Assembly (NCBI GenBank): GCA_048595745.1
Contig: CP184361.1
DNA: 64,000 nucleotides
Reading direction: 5' to 3' (one strand)
Source: Aquipseudomonas alcaligenes_A
GTDB lineage: Bacteria; Pseudomonadota; Gammaproteobacteria; Pseudomonadales; Pseudomonadaceae
This document shows, in pieces, positions 41,033-50,473 of this stretch (positions are counted from its first letter, which is position 1; the number at the start of each line of letters is the position of its first letter). The position numbers and the translations under genes are program-made. The notes under the pieces were generated by a model. That model saw only the letters and a list, made by a program, of their open reading frames with translations, ran no database searches and was not told the origin of the DNA.

Positions 41033-43757
41033 TCAATCCCAGTCCCTTGGCCCGGGCCACAGCCTGGGTACGCCGCTCCACACCGAGCTTGCTGTTGATG
41101 TGGCGGGCGTGGGTTTTAACCGTATGCAGGGAGATGAACAGTCGCTCGCTGATCTCCTGATTGGAACAACCCAGGGCGATCAACCGCAACACCGCCAGCT
41201 CGCGGGTACTCAGCGCCTCGGCAGTGCCAACAGGCAGCGGCTCGACTGCAAGCTCATCCGGCAGGCAGCGGCGCAAATCCTCGCACAGCGCGGAAGCCGG
41301 TGCCGTTTGCAGCTGTGCCCGCAGCCACGCCGGCTGATGGGCAAGCAGTTCGTAGAATGGCAGCAGCGTGCCACCGCTGGCCAACTCCAGACCGGCTAGC
41401 AGCTGCTGCTGGGCATCTCGCTCACGACCACCGGCATACAGCAACAGACTCAACTGCACCTGAGCAAACACGCCGAGCAGTTGCCCCCCTTGGCTCTGGG
41501 CGCGCTGGGTCAGCGCTCGCAATCGGCGCTCGGCGGCCTCCAGCTGGCCCGTACGCCGCTCCAGGGCCGCACGCTGCAGCTCGATGTGCAGCGGCAGCTG
41601 CGGATGGAACTCGGGCGCGGCGGCAGCCAGCTCACCGCCGTAGGTCTCGGCCAGGCGCAACAACCAGGCGTTAGCCAGGTCGACCTGCCCCTGACTGAGC
41701 CACAACTCGCACTTGGTCACGGTAATCATCGCCAGGTAGTACACCGGCGGCACATCCCAGATATGCATCAGGCGCTCAGCCTCGGCCAGCAAGGCGAATG
41801 CCTCATTGAGTCGCCCCAGGCGCCCCTCCTGACTGGCCAGGATGCAGTAGCCGACCAGCAGGCTGATATCACGGCAGGCGCGCGCCTCGGCGATACCAGC
41901 CTGCAAGCGCTCACGGGCCTGCTCCGGACACAGGCGCAGGGCGAGCAGAAAGCCCTCGTACAGAGTCAGCCGTGCACGCACCGCATACACCCGCTGGCTC
42001 GGCAGGCCACGCAGGCGCTCAAGACCGGCTCGCACCTCCTCCAACGCACGAAGTATCTCGCCGCGGGCCAGCAGCACGCGACCGCGATCATAGTGACAGA
42101 AGGCCTCGAACAGCGGGTTGCCGTGACGCTGGGCCAGTTCCAGAGCCTCGCGATTGAGGCCGCGCGCACGCCACAGATCGCCCCGCACCACCGCCAGGTT
42201 GGCCAGCGTGGAGAGGCACAGCAGGCGCGAGCCGTAGTGCTGGCCAGGCATGCCTGCCAGAGCCTGACTGCAGTAAAGCTCGGCGTTGTCGCTGTCACCG
42301 CGACCGCGAGCAATCACGCCACTGATGGCCAGCCATTGCGCCAGCAGCGATTGCTGCTCGGCGCCACTGGGGGCCGGCAGGAAGCGCTGCAGGTGGTTGG
42401 CCAGGTCTTCCGCTGCGTCCAGCTGACAGGCCAGGGCCAACGCCCAGCTATAGAGCAGGATCAACCGTGGGGTGCTGGTCAGCAGACTGTCGGGCAGGTC
42501 CATCTTCCAGCGCAGCAGCATGGCGACGTTCTGTTCGGCCAGCAGATGCTCCTCGGAGAAGTTCTGCACCAGACTGGCCGCCACATCCGGCTGACCTGCC
42601 CGCAAGGCCTGCTCGACGGCCTCGTCCAGGCGGCCCTGACTGCTGAACCAGCGACAGGCCCGCAGGTGCAGGCGAGACAGCGGCTGCGACAGCTGGCTGG
42701 CCGGATTGGCGCGCAGCAGATCGGAGAACAGGTGGTGGTAGCGGAACCAGTGGCCCTGCTCGTCCAGCGGCACCAGAAACACCTGGTGCGCCTGCAGGTG
42801 CTGGAGCATGGCGGCACTGTCATGGCTGTCGCGCACCGCATCGCACAACTCGGCGCAGAAGCGATCGAGGCAGGCGGTGTCATACAGAAAGGCCTGCAGC
42901 TCGGGCGGCTGGCGCTCGATCACCTCCTCCAGCAGGTAATCGCGGATCATGCCCTGAGCGCCGTGCAGACCACGCTCACCCTCGGCGGCAGTGAGCAGCC
43001 ACAGGCGCAAGCCGGCGGCCCAGCCCTCGCTGCGCTGCACAAGGTTGTCCAGCGCCTCGCCAGGCAGCTCGGCCCCCTGCTCGAAAAGCAATTCACGGGT
43101 CTCGTCGAGGGTCAGGCGCAGATCCTGCTCCTGCAGCTCAAGCAGTTGCCGCGACAGGCGCAAGCGGGCCAGATGCCAGTCGGGGCGCTGGCGGCTGGTC
43201 ACCAGCACCAGCATGCCGGCCGGCAGATGATTGAGGAAGAATTGCAGGCAGCGATCCAGTACCGCACCTTGAGCCAGGTGGTAATCATCCAGCACCAGCA
43301 GCAGCGGACTGGCAGGATCTAGGCGTTCGCCCAACTCGTCGAGCAATCCATCCAGCCATTCTTCGAAAGCGAAAGGCTGGTGGCGCTGGCGCATCTTCAA
43401 CAGCCCCAGAGCCTCATCGCCTATCCGCGGAAAATGCTGACGCAGCCCTTCCAGCAGGCGTTCGAGGAAACGCCCGGGATCACCATCGCGCCGGTTGAGG
43501 CTTAGCCAAAGGCTCTGCCAGTGGGCAGGCAGGCGCTCACAGAACTCCACCGCCAACGAACTCTTGCCAAAACCGGCCGGTGCGCAAACCAGCAGCAGGC
43601 GCCCGTCCATGCCCTCTTCCAGACGCTCACACAAACGCGGCCGCAGCACATGACCAGCAGGCAGGGGGGGACGGAAGAAGCGCCCCTCGCCGGCGGAAAC
43701 CGGAAAGCTGGCGACAGCGGAAGAACGGGACAGGTCAGTCACAGGCGGAATCGGCAT
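41025..43757 (-). CDS. MalT-like LuxR-family ATP-dependent transcription activator
   Basis: A 910-residue STAND-type regulator. The N-terminal NTPase has a P-loop at 59-67 (APAGFGKSS) and Walker B LLLVLDDYH. A winged-helix part, a long TPR-like helical repeat region (about 360-820) and a C-terminal LuxR helix-turn-helix (STRELAVLRLIALGCSNQEISERLFISLHTVKTH) follow. Such proteins oligomerise with ATP and an inducer, then bind GGA-rich MalT-type boxes. It lies directly downstream of the DUF1329, DUF1302 and acyl-CoA ligase genes on the same strand; a shared promoter module upstream of two of these is a likely target. ATG 43757 avoids overlap with the DUF1329 terminator. Confidence 0.9.
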   Translation of the reverse strand: MPIPPVTDLSRSSAVASFPVSAGEGRFFRPPLPAGHVLRPRLCERLEEGMDGRLLLVCAPAGFGKSSLAVEFCERLPAHWQSLWLSLNRRDGDPGRFLERLLEGLRQHFPRIGDEALGLLKMRQRHQPFAFEEWLDGLLDELGERLDPASPLLLVLDDYHLAQGAVLDRCLQFFLNHLPAGMLVLVTSRQRPDWHLARLRLSRQLLELQEQDLRLTLDETRELLFEQGAELPGEALDNLVQRSEGWAAGLRLWLLTAAEGERGLHGAQGMIRDYLLEEVIERQPPELQAFLYDTACLDRFCAELCDAVRDSHDSAAMLQHLQAHQVFLVPLDEQGHWFRYHHLFSDLLRANPASQLSQPLSRLHLRACRWFSSQGRLDEAVEQALRAGQPDVAASLVQNFSEEHLLAEQNVAMLLRWKMDLPDSLLTSTPRLILLYSWALALACQLDAAEDLANHLQRFLPAPSGAEQQSLLAQWLAISGVIARGRGDSDNAELYCSQALAGMPGQHYGSRLLCLSTLANLAVVRGDLWRARGLNREALELAQRHGNPLFEAFCHYDRGRVLLARGEILRALEEVRAGLERLRGLPSQRVYAVRARLTLYEGFLLALRLCPEQARERLQAGIAEARACRDISLLVGYCILASQEGRLGRLNEAFALLAEAERLMHIWDVPPVYYLAMITVTKCELWLSQGQVDLANAWLLRLAETYGGELAAAAPEFHPQLPLHIELQRAALERRTGQLEAAERRLRALTQRAQSQGGQLLGVFAQVQLSLLLYAGGRERDAQQQLLAGLELASGGTLLPFYELLAHQPAWLRAQLQTAPASALCEDLRRCLPDELAVEPLPVGTAEALSTRELAVLRLIALGCSNQEISERLFISLHTVKTHARHINSKLGVERRTQAVARAKGLGLIS

Positions 43758-43831
43758 CCAGGCGCGAAATGTCCGCAGACTATCCGCTCGCGTCTTGCAT
43801 TTGAAGTCCACACCGTCCGCCAGAAACGAAA

Positions 43832-43852
43832 AAGCCGGCACTAGGCCGGCTT
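43832..43852 (-). terminator. Terminator of the DUF1329 gene
   Basis: AAGCCGGC with GCCGGCTT, 5-base loop, 18 bases after the DUF1329 stop. On the minus strand it continues into TTTTTCG. It separates the DUF1302-DUF1329 pair from the LuxR-type regulator gene. Confidence 0.85.
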
Positions 43853-43869
43853 CTTCGATCACGCAACGA

Positions 43870-45243
43870 TTAACGCACGCCAGCCTGACGCAGGGCTGCC
43901 GGGGTGTAATCGGTGGTCGCGGCCTTGTAGTTGAAGTCGTAGGATTGTTTCTCCTCGTTCTTCATACCCAGGGCCAGGTAACGACCGGAGATGATGTCGT
44001 GCAGCGTCTCAACGGTGTACCACGGCACTTGCTTGTCGTAGTAGTACTGGGCATGAGCCTCAGCCACACGCCACAGAGCGCCACGACCGTCGTAGTGGTC
44101 GATCACCGCGGCCTGCCAGGTGTCCTCGTCGATGAACACATCACGCTTGGCATAGATGTGACGCTCGCCAGCCTTCAGGGTGCCGGTTACGTGCCACACG
44201 CGATGCAGCTCATAGCGAGTGTGGTCCGGATTCAGGTGGCCGGCCTTGATGATGTCGGCGTACTTCAGCTTCGGCGAGTCCAGCTTGTAGGAGTTGTACG
44301 GAATGTAGATCTCCTTCTTGCCGTTCAGCTTCCAGTCGTAACGGTCAGGAGCACCGTTGTACATGTCGAAGTTGTCGGAAGTACGCAGACCGTCGGCGGC
44401 GGTACCCGGGCCATCGTAGGACACCTGCGGAGCACGGCGCACACGACGCTGACCGGCGTTGTACAGCCAGGCCAGACGAGGCTCTTTCACCTGGTTCAGG
44501 GTCTCATGGACCAGCAGGACGTTACCGGCCAGACGTGCCGGAGCAGTCACGCGCTGCTTGAAGTAGAACAGGATGTTGCTCGGCTTGCTCGGATCGTAGT
44601 CGGTCAGGCTGGTCGGGAAGGTGAACTCATCCTGGAAGTAAACCAGGCTGTAGGAACCATTGGCCTGCGGAGTGGCCTGAGTTACCAGGCGACGCACGCT
44701 GCCACCGCGATAGCGGGTAATCTGGTTCCAGATCGCTTCCAGGCCGTTCTGCGGGATCGGGAAGGGGTACGCGGTCTTGAAGTTCTCCAGACCGTTACCG
44801 CCCTCGACCAGTTTGGTGCTGGTGGCGTTGACTTTCACATCATCCAGCACGCTCTGCGGAGCAGTGGCAGAACGGTGAGTCGGGTACACCGGGATCCGGA
44901 AGCTGTCCGGGTAACGCTTGAACATCGCCTGCTGACCGGGGGTCAGCTTGTCCTTGTACTGATCAACGTTCTGCGCGGTGATGGTGAACAGCGGTTGCTC
45001 GCTGGCGAACGGGTCGGACAGGAAGCCACGGTCATCGGCAGTACCGGCGTTCTTCGGCAGGCCACCGGTCCACTCCGGGATGGAGCCGTCGGCGTTACCG
45101 GCCTTCTCGGCACCCAGCGGAGTCAGGGTGGTGCCCAGCTTGGCAGCCTCTTCGGCGGAAACGGCAGCCATGACGCTGGTGGCCAGCAGGGACAGCGCCA
45201 GGACGCCGGATTGCAGCATGTACTTTGTTGTTTTCATTTGCAT
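43870..45243 (-). CDS. DUF1329 exported protein
   Basis: A 457-residue protein with a Sec signal (LALSLLATSVMA) and the DUF1329 fold, thought to resemble outer-membrane lipoprotein-sorting proteins. Typical segments are GNADGSIPEWTGGLP near the N-terminus and the repeated WRVAEAHAQYYYDKQVPWYT region near the C-terminus. DUF1329 and DUF1302 proteins nearly always occur as neighbours in pseudomonads and steroid or hydrocarbon degraders, and are suspected to move hydrophobic substrates across the outer membrane. ATG 45243 has GAGGG 5 bases upstream; a second ATG two codons later is possible. It starts 26 bases after DUF1302. Confidence 0.9.
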   Translation of the reverse strand: MQMKTTKYMLQSGVLALSLLATSVMAAVSAEEAAKLGTTLTPLGAEKAGNADGSIPEWTGGLPKNAGTADDRGFLSDPFASEQPLFTITAQNVDQYKDKLTPGQQAMFKRYPDSFRIPVYPTHRSATAPQSVLDDVKVNATSTKLVEGGNGLENFKTAYPFPIPQNGLEAIWNQITRYRGGSVRRLVTQATPQANGSYSLVYFQDEFTFPTSLTDYDPSKPSNILFYFKQRVTAPARLAGNVLLVHETLNQVKEPRLAWLYNAGQRRVRRAPQVSYDGPGTAADGLRTSDNFDMYNGAPDRYDWKLNGKKEIYIPYNSYKLDSPKLKYADIIKAGHLNPDHTRYELHRVWHVTGTLKAGERHIYAKRDVFIDEDTWQAAVIDHYDGRGALWRVAEAHAQYYYDKQVPWYTVETLHDIISGRYLALGMKNEEKQSYDFNYKAATTDYTPAALRQAGVR

Positions 45244-45268
45244 GTGTTCCCTCAAGAATCCTGGTCTC

Positions 45269-47170
45269 TTAGAAGCTGGCGCCGACGCTGAAGGCTACGA
45301 AATCGCGGTCGATCTGGGTGTTGTAATCGCCGCCGAAGAAGTCGGTGTAGGACAGGTTGGCGGTGTAAGTGTTCTGGTACTCGGCCTCGAGACCCAGGCT
45401 GACAGCCTTACGACCTTCCTCGAAGTTGGCACCCGGACCAGGCGAATAGCCATCGACATCATGCGACCAGGCGATGCTCGGACGCAGGTTGATACCGGCG
45501 AACACATCCGGGTAATCCCAGATGGCACGAGCGCGGTAACCCCAGGAGCTGTGAGTGGTGAAACCGTCGTCGTTACAGTTCTTAGTTGCATTGCTGTAGT
45601 CAGCATTACCTACAGCACCAGCAACGGTCACATTATTCAGGCGCTCACAGGTGCCGTTAGGCAGTTCGCCTGGACCAAAGACCGGATCACGGCCGTAACG
45701 GGCAACGCTGTTGTTCTCCAACCCACCCACGAAGGTCATACCGGCCTCACCCACCAGAGTCAGACGACTAGCGCCCATGACCTGATCAAAGAAGTGGGTG
45801 AAAGTAGTCTGAATCTGTGTTACTTCCTTGCGGTTATAACCATGGCGAGTAGCGCCCGGTGCAGCACTGAGAACCGAGGCATCAGCGTATGGATTCGCAG
45901 CGTTCGGATTGTTGATTGGGCGTACCGCCGAGTAAAGAACATCGGTGGTGTTCAGGGCGACCGGAGCGTTGGGGCGATAGCTGATCTCACCGCTCCACGC
46001 CGTGCCGGTAGGCAGTGTGGTAGAGAAGCTCAGACCATAAAGACGGATGTCTTCAGGGTACTCGATGAAGTACTCGGAGTTGCCCGCAATTGCCAGTGCA
46101 GCACCCGAGCTAGAAAGCGGCAATACGCGGTTAGCCACGTTATAAACGCTTTGCGACGGGGCAGTCGCACTGAGAATAGGGGCACGACTGTGATAATTCA
46201 TGGCGTAGGCGCCGAATTCAGTATCCAGAGGCTCATAGAAGTAACGGAATGCCAAGCCCCACTGACCATCATCGCGAGCGTCACGATCGGCACCGCGGAC
46301 AACTAGGTTACCCTCCGAGTTGGTATCCAGCGGATCCAGGCCGGCAGGGACCAAGAACAATCGGTTCAGGGTGCTTACAGTCGCAATGTTGTTAGACAGC
46401 AAGCGCAGGTTGTCATCGCAACCATCCGCCGCCACATCCACCTGGGAGAAGAAAGTACCGCAGTTATCAACAACGGTCTGCTCCCACTCCAGCTGGTAGA
46501 AAGCTTCCATCGACAGGTTGTCGGTCAGGCTCTGCGATACGTAGAACATGTTGACCGGAATCAGACCTTCCTTGACTTCCGCGCCAGGGCGGCGGAAAGC
46601 GGATACGTCAACCGGGTTGATCGCGTTGATGCCGTTCTGGATGAAGGTACTCTCACCCCAGCTCACCACCTGCTTACCCAGGCGCACGGAACCCGGCTGC
46701 TCGGCAATGCTGTAGTTGTGATAAACAAACGCGTCGAGGAACTCGGCACCGGCGGCTTTAGCGCCTTCTTTACGGTTGGAGTCGTCGATGTCCTTGAACA
46801 GGCGGCTCTCGTCCTTCAGCTCGAAGTCGTACCAGTACTTGCCACGGACGAACACGCCGGTGTCACCGTACTTCAGCTCGAGGTCGTGAATGCCCTTGAA
46901 GATTTTCGAGAAGGTCTCGCCCTTCTTGAAGTTCAGGCGGCCGTCATCAGTGGTCTGCGACAGGCCCTGGCCGCCGTTGTTGACGCCGATCAGATCACGA
47001 TCGGCACTGCGCACCGACCAGCTGGCACCCACGGACAGGGTGGAGTCGAGCTGACCCTCGATTTCACCGATATTGAAACTGACGCCGAAAGCCGGGGCAG
47101 CGAGGGTTGAGGCAAGGCTGACTGCCAGGGGCAGCTTGGCCATACGCCAGAACGGTTTAGTGGTTGTCAT
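45269..47170 (-). CDS. DUF1302 outer-membrane beta-barrel protein
   Basis: A 633-residue protein with a signal peptide (LAVSLASTLAAPAFG) and a DUF1302 beta-barrel ending in phenylalanine (SVGASF), as expected for BAM-assembled outer-membrane proteins. N-terminal strands include FNIGEIEGQLDSTLSVGASWSVR and RLGKQVVSWGESTFIQNGINAINPV. The middle part (about 45550-46460) has clearly lower GC and different codon choice from both ends, suggesting loop diversification or recombination. ATG 47170 has GGAG 8 bases before. A promoter module shared with the acyl-CoA ligase gene lies 59 bases upstream. Role in uptake of fatty acid or hydrocarbon is an inference. Confidence 0.9.
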   Translation of the reverse strand: MTTTKPFWRMAKLPLAVSLASTLAAPAFGVSFNIGEIEGQLDSTLSVGASWSVRSADRDLIGVNNGGQGLSQTTDDGRLNFKKGETFSKIFKGIHDLELKYGDTGVFVRGKYWYDFELKDESRLFKDIDDSNRKEGAKAAGAEFLDAFVYHNYSIAEQPGSVRLGKQVVSWGESTFIQNGINAINPVDVSAFRRPGAEVKEGLIPVNMFYVSQSLTDNLSMEAFYQLEWEQTVVDNCGTFFSQVDVAADGCDDNLRLLSNNIATVSTLNRLFLVPAGLDPLDTNSEGNLVVRGADRDARDDGQWGLAFRYFYEPLDTEFGAYAMNYHSRAPILSATAPSQSVYNVANRVLPLSSSGAALAIAGNSEYFIEYPEDIRLYGLSFSTTLPTGTAWSGEISYRPNAPVALNTTDVLYSAVRPINNPNAANPYADASVLSAAPGATRHGYNRKEVTQIQTTFTHFFDQVMGASRLTLVGEAGMTFVGGLENNSVARYGRDPVFGPGELPNGTCERLNNVTVAGAVGNADYSNATKNCNDDGFTTHSSWGYRARAIWDYPDVFAGINLRPSIAWSHDVDGYSPGPGANFEEGRKAVSLGLEAEYQNTYTANLSYTDFFGGDYNTQIDRDFVAFSVGASF

Positions 47171-47208
47171 CGACGCTACTCCATGTGTTTTTGTTATGGA
47201 TGCCACGG

Positions 47209-47294
47209 ACTATAGCTACCACCCCCCTAGGCTTGATCCCCCTAAAGTGTGATTTCCAGTCCCCAGCCTCTCTAGACCGGTCGGTCACGCACTA
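47209..47294 (-). promoter_or_regulatory. Promoter module upstream of DUF1302
   Basis: On the minus strand, from far to near: TAGTGCGTGACC (47283-47294), then a 27-base block at 47229-47255 containing CTTTAGGGGGATCAAG, then a TATAGT -10 (47209-47214). The 27-base block is about 75 percent identical to 49130-49156 ahead of the acyl-CoA ligase gene, at the same distance from the start codon and from the -10. The GGGGGATCAAG core resembles MalT-type GGGGAKGA boxes and overlaps the -35 position, as for class II activation. Confidence 0.65.
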
Positions 47295-47389
47295 ACGAGC
47301 CAACCAGATTCATCACGCGACAGCAATTTACAAGCCAAGCGTTTGCTCGGATGGGGCAGCGAAATGCTCCGATGCCCCGTCTTCCGGGC

Positions 47390-49072
47390 TCAGAGCGTCG
47401 ACAGGAACGCACTGCCCGCGGCTTGCCACTGGGCGATATCAAGACGAATACGTTTCTTGTCGAGCTTACCCACGCTGGTTTTGGGAATATCGGTAACAAC
47501 TGCGATCTGACTGGGTATTGCCCACTTGTTGATGTGGCCCAACTCGACGAAGGGAATGAGGTGCTCTTTCAGCCCCTTGGCATCCAGTGTCTGCCCTTCA
47601 CGCAGCACGAGCAGGGCGAAGGGACGCTCACCCCATTGCGGATCGGGAATGCCGACCACCGCCACTTCCCGCACGGACGCATGGCGACTGATCAGATCCT
47701 CCAGCTCCAGGGACGACAGCCACTCGCCACCGGTCTTGATCACATCCTTGATGCGGTCGCGGATGTCGATGAAACCGAAGTCGTCCAGGGTCGCGACGTC
47801 GCCAGTGTGCAGCCAGCCGTGCTCCCACAGTTCGGCGCTCTTCTGCGGCTCGTTGAAGTAGCCCATGGTCAGCCAGGGCGCGCGCAGCACCAGTTCGCCC
47901 TGGGTTTCACCATCCGCTGGCAGCAGTTGGCCGTCCGGCCCCATCAGCGCCGCCTCCACCAGCGGCACAGGCACGCCGGCCTTGATCCGATAGGTAACGC
48001 GTTCGTCCTCACTGCCGACCTTGAACTCCTCGTTGATGTGCGCGCACGAGATCAGCGGGCAGGTCTCGGACATGCCATAGGCTGCGGTCAGCTGGATGCC
48101 TCGCGCTTTGGAGGCCTCATAAAGGGCGCGATTCAGCGCGCTGCCGCCAATGATGATCTTCCAACCGGCGAAGTCCTGCCCCTGCCCGGCCTTGGCATTG
48201 AGCACCATCTGCAGAATGGTCGGCACGCAATGGGAGAAAGTTACCTTCTCCTTCTGCCACAGCTGGACCAGCAGTTCGGGGTCGTAGCGCCCGGGGTAAA
48301 CCTGCTTGATGCCCATCATGGTGGCCACGTAGGGAATGCCCCAGGCATGCACGTGGAACATCGGGGTAATCGGCATGTAGACATCGTCGGTACCGAGCAG
48401 GCGCACACTGTCCAGGCTGCCGAGCACAGCAGCCTCGGCCAGGGTATGCAGCACCAGCTGACGATGGGTGAAATAAACGCCCTTGGGGTTGCCGGTGGTA
48501 CCCGTGGTGTAGAAGGTAGTGGCCACCGAGTTCTCGTCGAAGTCCTGGAAGTCGTACCGGGTACTGGCCGCAGCCAGCAGGCTCTCGTACTCGCCGACCA
48601 GATTGGGCAGGTCGGCGGTCTTCTCGGCCCCGTCGGTGAGCAGGATGGTCTTCTCCACCGTGGTCAACTGGTCCTCGACCGCCTTGTACAGCGGCACGAA
48701 CTCGCTGTTGACCAGCACGAAGCGGTCCTCGGCATGATTCATGGTGTAGAGGATCTGGTCGGCGGACAGGCGGATGTTGATGGTGTGCAGCACCGCGCCG
48801 ATCATCGGGATGGCGAACATGCACTCCAGGTAACGGTGACTGTCCCAGTCCATCACCGCCACGGTGTCTCCGGCCTTGACCCCGGCCGCGCTCAGCACGT
48901 TGGCCAGGCGCGCAACGCGCTCGTTGAAGGTGGCGTAGCTGTAACGCATCTGGTCGCGATAGACGATCTCGCGAGTCTTCTCGTAGCGGCTGCCGGAGAG
49001 CAGCAGGCGCTTGATCAGCAGCGGAGCCTGGTTAGCGTTGGCGGTCGGCGGAATGACACGGGTCTGCAGCAT
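47390..49072 (-). CDS. AMP-forming fatty acyl-CoA ligase (AlkK-like)
   Basis: This 560-residue ANL-family enzyme activates fatty acids to acyl-CoA with ATP. It has the P-loop TTFYTTGTTGNPKGVYFTHR (about 185-204), the adenylate motif YGMSETCP, the GWLHTGD motif and a C-terminal catalytic lysine in TSVGKLDKKRIR. HTINIRLSADQILYTMNHAED is shared in style with AlkK and medium-chain ligases. From memory, a P. putida counterpart (PP_0763) stands beside DUF1302/DUF1329 genes and acts on medium-chain acids. Its promoter module is copied ahead of the DUF1302 gene. Confidence 0.92.
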   Translation of the reverse strand: MLQTRVIPPTANANQAPLLIKRLLLSGSRYEKTREIVYRDQMRYSYATFNERVARLANVLSAAGVKAGDTVAVMDWDSHRYLECMFAIPMIGAVLHTINIRLSADQILYTMNHAEDRFVLVNSEFVPLYKAVEDQLTTVEKTILLTDGAEKTADLPNLVGEYESLLAAASTRYDFQDFDENSVATTFYTTGTTGNPKGVYFTHRQLVLHTLAEAAVLGSLDSVRLLGTDDVYMPITPMFHVHAWGIPYVATMMGIKQVYPGRYDPELLVQLWQKEKVTFSHCVPTILQMVLNAKAGQGQDFAGWKIIIGGSALNRALYEASKARGIQLTAAYGMSETCPLISCAHINEEFKVGSEDERVTYRIKAGVPVPLVEAALMGPDGQLLPADGETQGELVLRAPWLTMGYFNEPQKSAELWEHGWLHTGDVATLDDFGFIDIRDRIKDVIKTGGEWLSSLELEDLISRHASVREVAVVGIPDPQWGERPFALLVLREGQTLDAKGLKEHLIPFVELGHINKWAIPSQIAVVTDIPKTSVGKLDKKRIRLDIAQWQAAGSAFLSTL

Positions 49073-49108
49073 GGCGGTAACCTGTTTTTGGAGTTTTTCT
49101 TGGTCGCC

Positions 49109-49193
49109 AATCTAGAACCGCTCTAGCCCAGACTTAATCCACCCAAAGGATGATTTTTCCCGTGACTCTTTGGCCATTACCGGTCACGCAGTA
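49109..49193 (-). promoter_or_regulatory. Promoter module upstream of the acyl-CoA ligase gene
   Basis: Matches the module at 47209-47294: TACTGCGTGACC (49182-49193), a 27-base block at 49130-49156 containing CTTTGGGTGGATTAAG, and a TAGATT -10 (49109-49114). The block begins 58 bases upstream of the ATG at 49072, against 59 for DUF1302. The far element lies about 51 bases before the thiolase start on the other strand, so it might also affect that gene. Confidence 0.65.
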
Positions 49194-49243
49194 GAATCGA
49201 ATCGTTCCTGCCGTTCCGGCTTCACTCTTCAGAGGTAATACCG

Positions 49244-50419
49244 ATGTCCGATATCGTCATCGTCAGCGGCGCCCGCACCCCCATGGGTGGTTTCCAGGGC
49301 AGCCTGTCCAGCGTGCCTGCCGTGGAGCTGGGCGCCCTCGCCATCCGCGAGGCCGTGGCCCGTGCCGGTATCCAGCCTGCCGACGTGCAGGAGGTGATCA
49401 TGGGCTGCGTACTCCCCGCCGGCCTCAAGCAGGGCCCGGCCCGCCAGGCCTCGCTGGGCGCCGGCCTACCCGCCGCCACCGGCTGCACCACCATCAACAA
49501 GCTGTGCGGCTCCGGCATGAAGGCCGTGATGCAGGCGTTCGACGCGCTCAAGGCCGGCAGCAACGACGTCATGGTGGCCGGCGGCATGGAAAGCATGTCC
49601 AACGCCCCCTACATCATCGAGAAGGCCCGCACCGGCCTGCGCATGGGCCATGGTGAGATCAAGGACCACATGTTCTTCGACGGCCTGGAAGATGCCCGCA
49701 CCGGCCGCCTGATGGGCTCCTTCGCCCAGGAAACCGCGGACAAGTACGGCATCACCCGCGAGGAAATGGACGCCTACGCCATCGAATCGCTGAAACGCGC
49801 CCAGGCCGCCATCCAGAGCGGTGAACTGGCCAGCGAGATCGTCCCGGTCACCGTCACCAGCCGCAAGGGCGAAGTGGTGGTAAAGGATGACGAACAACCG
49901 CTGACCGCCAACCTGGACAAGATTCCGACCCTCAAGCCAGCCTTCAAGAAGGACGGCACCATCACCGCCGCCAATGCCAGCTCGATCTCCGACGGCGCCA
50001 GTGCCCTGGTCCTGATGACCGCCGAGGAAGCCGCCAAGCGCGGCCTCAAGCCGCTGGCGAAGATCGTCGCCCATGCTACCCAGAGCCAGGACCCGAGCGA
50101 GTTCACCATCGCGCCGATCGGCGCCATGAGCAACCTGTTCAAGAAGACCGGATGGAGCAAGGACGACGTCGACCTGTACGAGATCAACGAAGCCTTCGCC
50201 ATGGTCACCATGCTGGCCATGCGCGAACACGGCCTGGACCACGCCAAAGTCAACGTTTACGGCGGCGCCTGCGCCCAGGGCCACCCGGTGGGTTCCACCG
50301 GCTCACGCCTGATCATCACCCTGATCAACGCCCTGCAGAAGAAGGGCGGCAAGCGCGGTGTAGCCTCGCTGTGCATCGGCGGCGGTGAGGCGACTGCCGT
50401 GGCGATCGAACTGCTGTAA
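49244..50419 (+). CDS. Acetyl-CoA C-acyltransferase (thiolase)
   Basis: A 391-residue thiolase with nucleophile Cys88 in NKLCGSGMKAV, the NEAFA motif, His in GACAQGHPVGSTGSR and a second cysteine in LCIGGGEATA. It can cleave or form acetoacetyl-CoA or 3-ketoacyl-CoA; the sequence is closest in style to AtoB/PhaA-type biosynthetic thiolases. It is divergent from the acyl-CoA ligase gene across 171 bases and could remove acetyl-CoA during fatty-acid breakdown. Ends in a strong terminator. Confidence 0.92.
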   Translation: MSDIVIVSGARTPMGGFQGSLSSVPAVELGALAIREAVARAGIQPADVQEVIMGCVLPAGLKQGPARQASLGAGLPAATGCTTINKLCGSGMKAVMQAFDALKAGSNDVMVAGGMESMSNAPYIIEKARTGLRMGHGEIKDHMFFDGLEDARTGRLMGSFAQETADKYGITREEMDAYAIESLKRAQAAIQSGELASEIVPVTVTSRKGEVVVKDDEQPLTANLDKIPTLKPAFKKDGTITAANASSISDGASALVLMTAEEAAKRGLKPLAKIVAHATQSQDPSEFTIAPIGAMSNLFKKTGWSKDDVDLYEINEAFAMVTMLAMREHGLDHAKVNVYGGACAQGHPVGSTGSRLIITLINALQKKGGKRGVASLCIGGGEATAVAIELL

Positions 50420-50433
50420 CCGGCGCGCAAATG

Positions 50434-50459
50434 AAAAGCCCCGCCTAGGCGGGGCTTTT
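50434..50459 (+). terminator. Terminator of the thiolase gene
   Basis: AAAAGCCCCGCC-TA-GGCGGGGCTTTT followed by more T, 14 bases after the stop. It is symmetrical and may also serve the convergent LysE-type gene. Confidence 0.9.
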
Positions 50460-50473
50460 TTATGGGCGACTGC

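Noticed and set aside
41481..43322. A 613-codon open frame antisense to the LuxR/MalT-type regulator
   Set aside because: The regulator on the other strand has clear P-loop and HTH motifs. The antisense frame is glutamine-rich without recognisable motifs, as expected from GC-rich codon complement.
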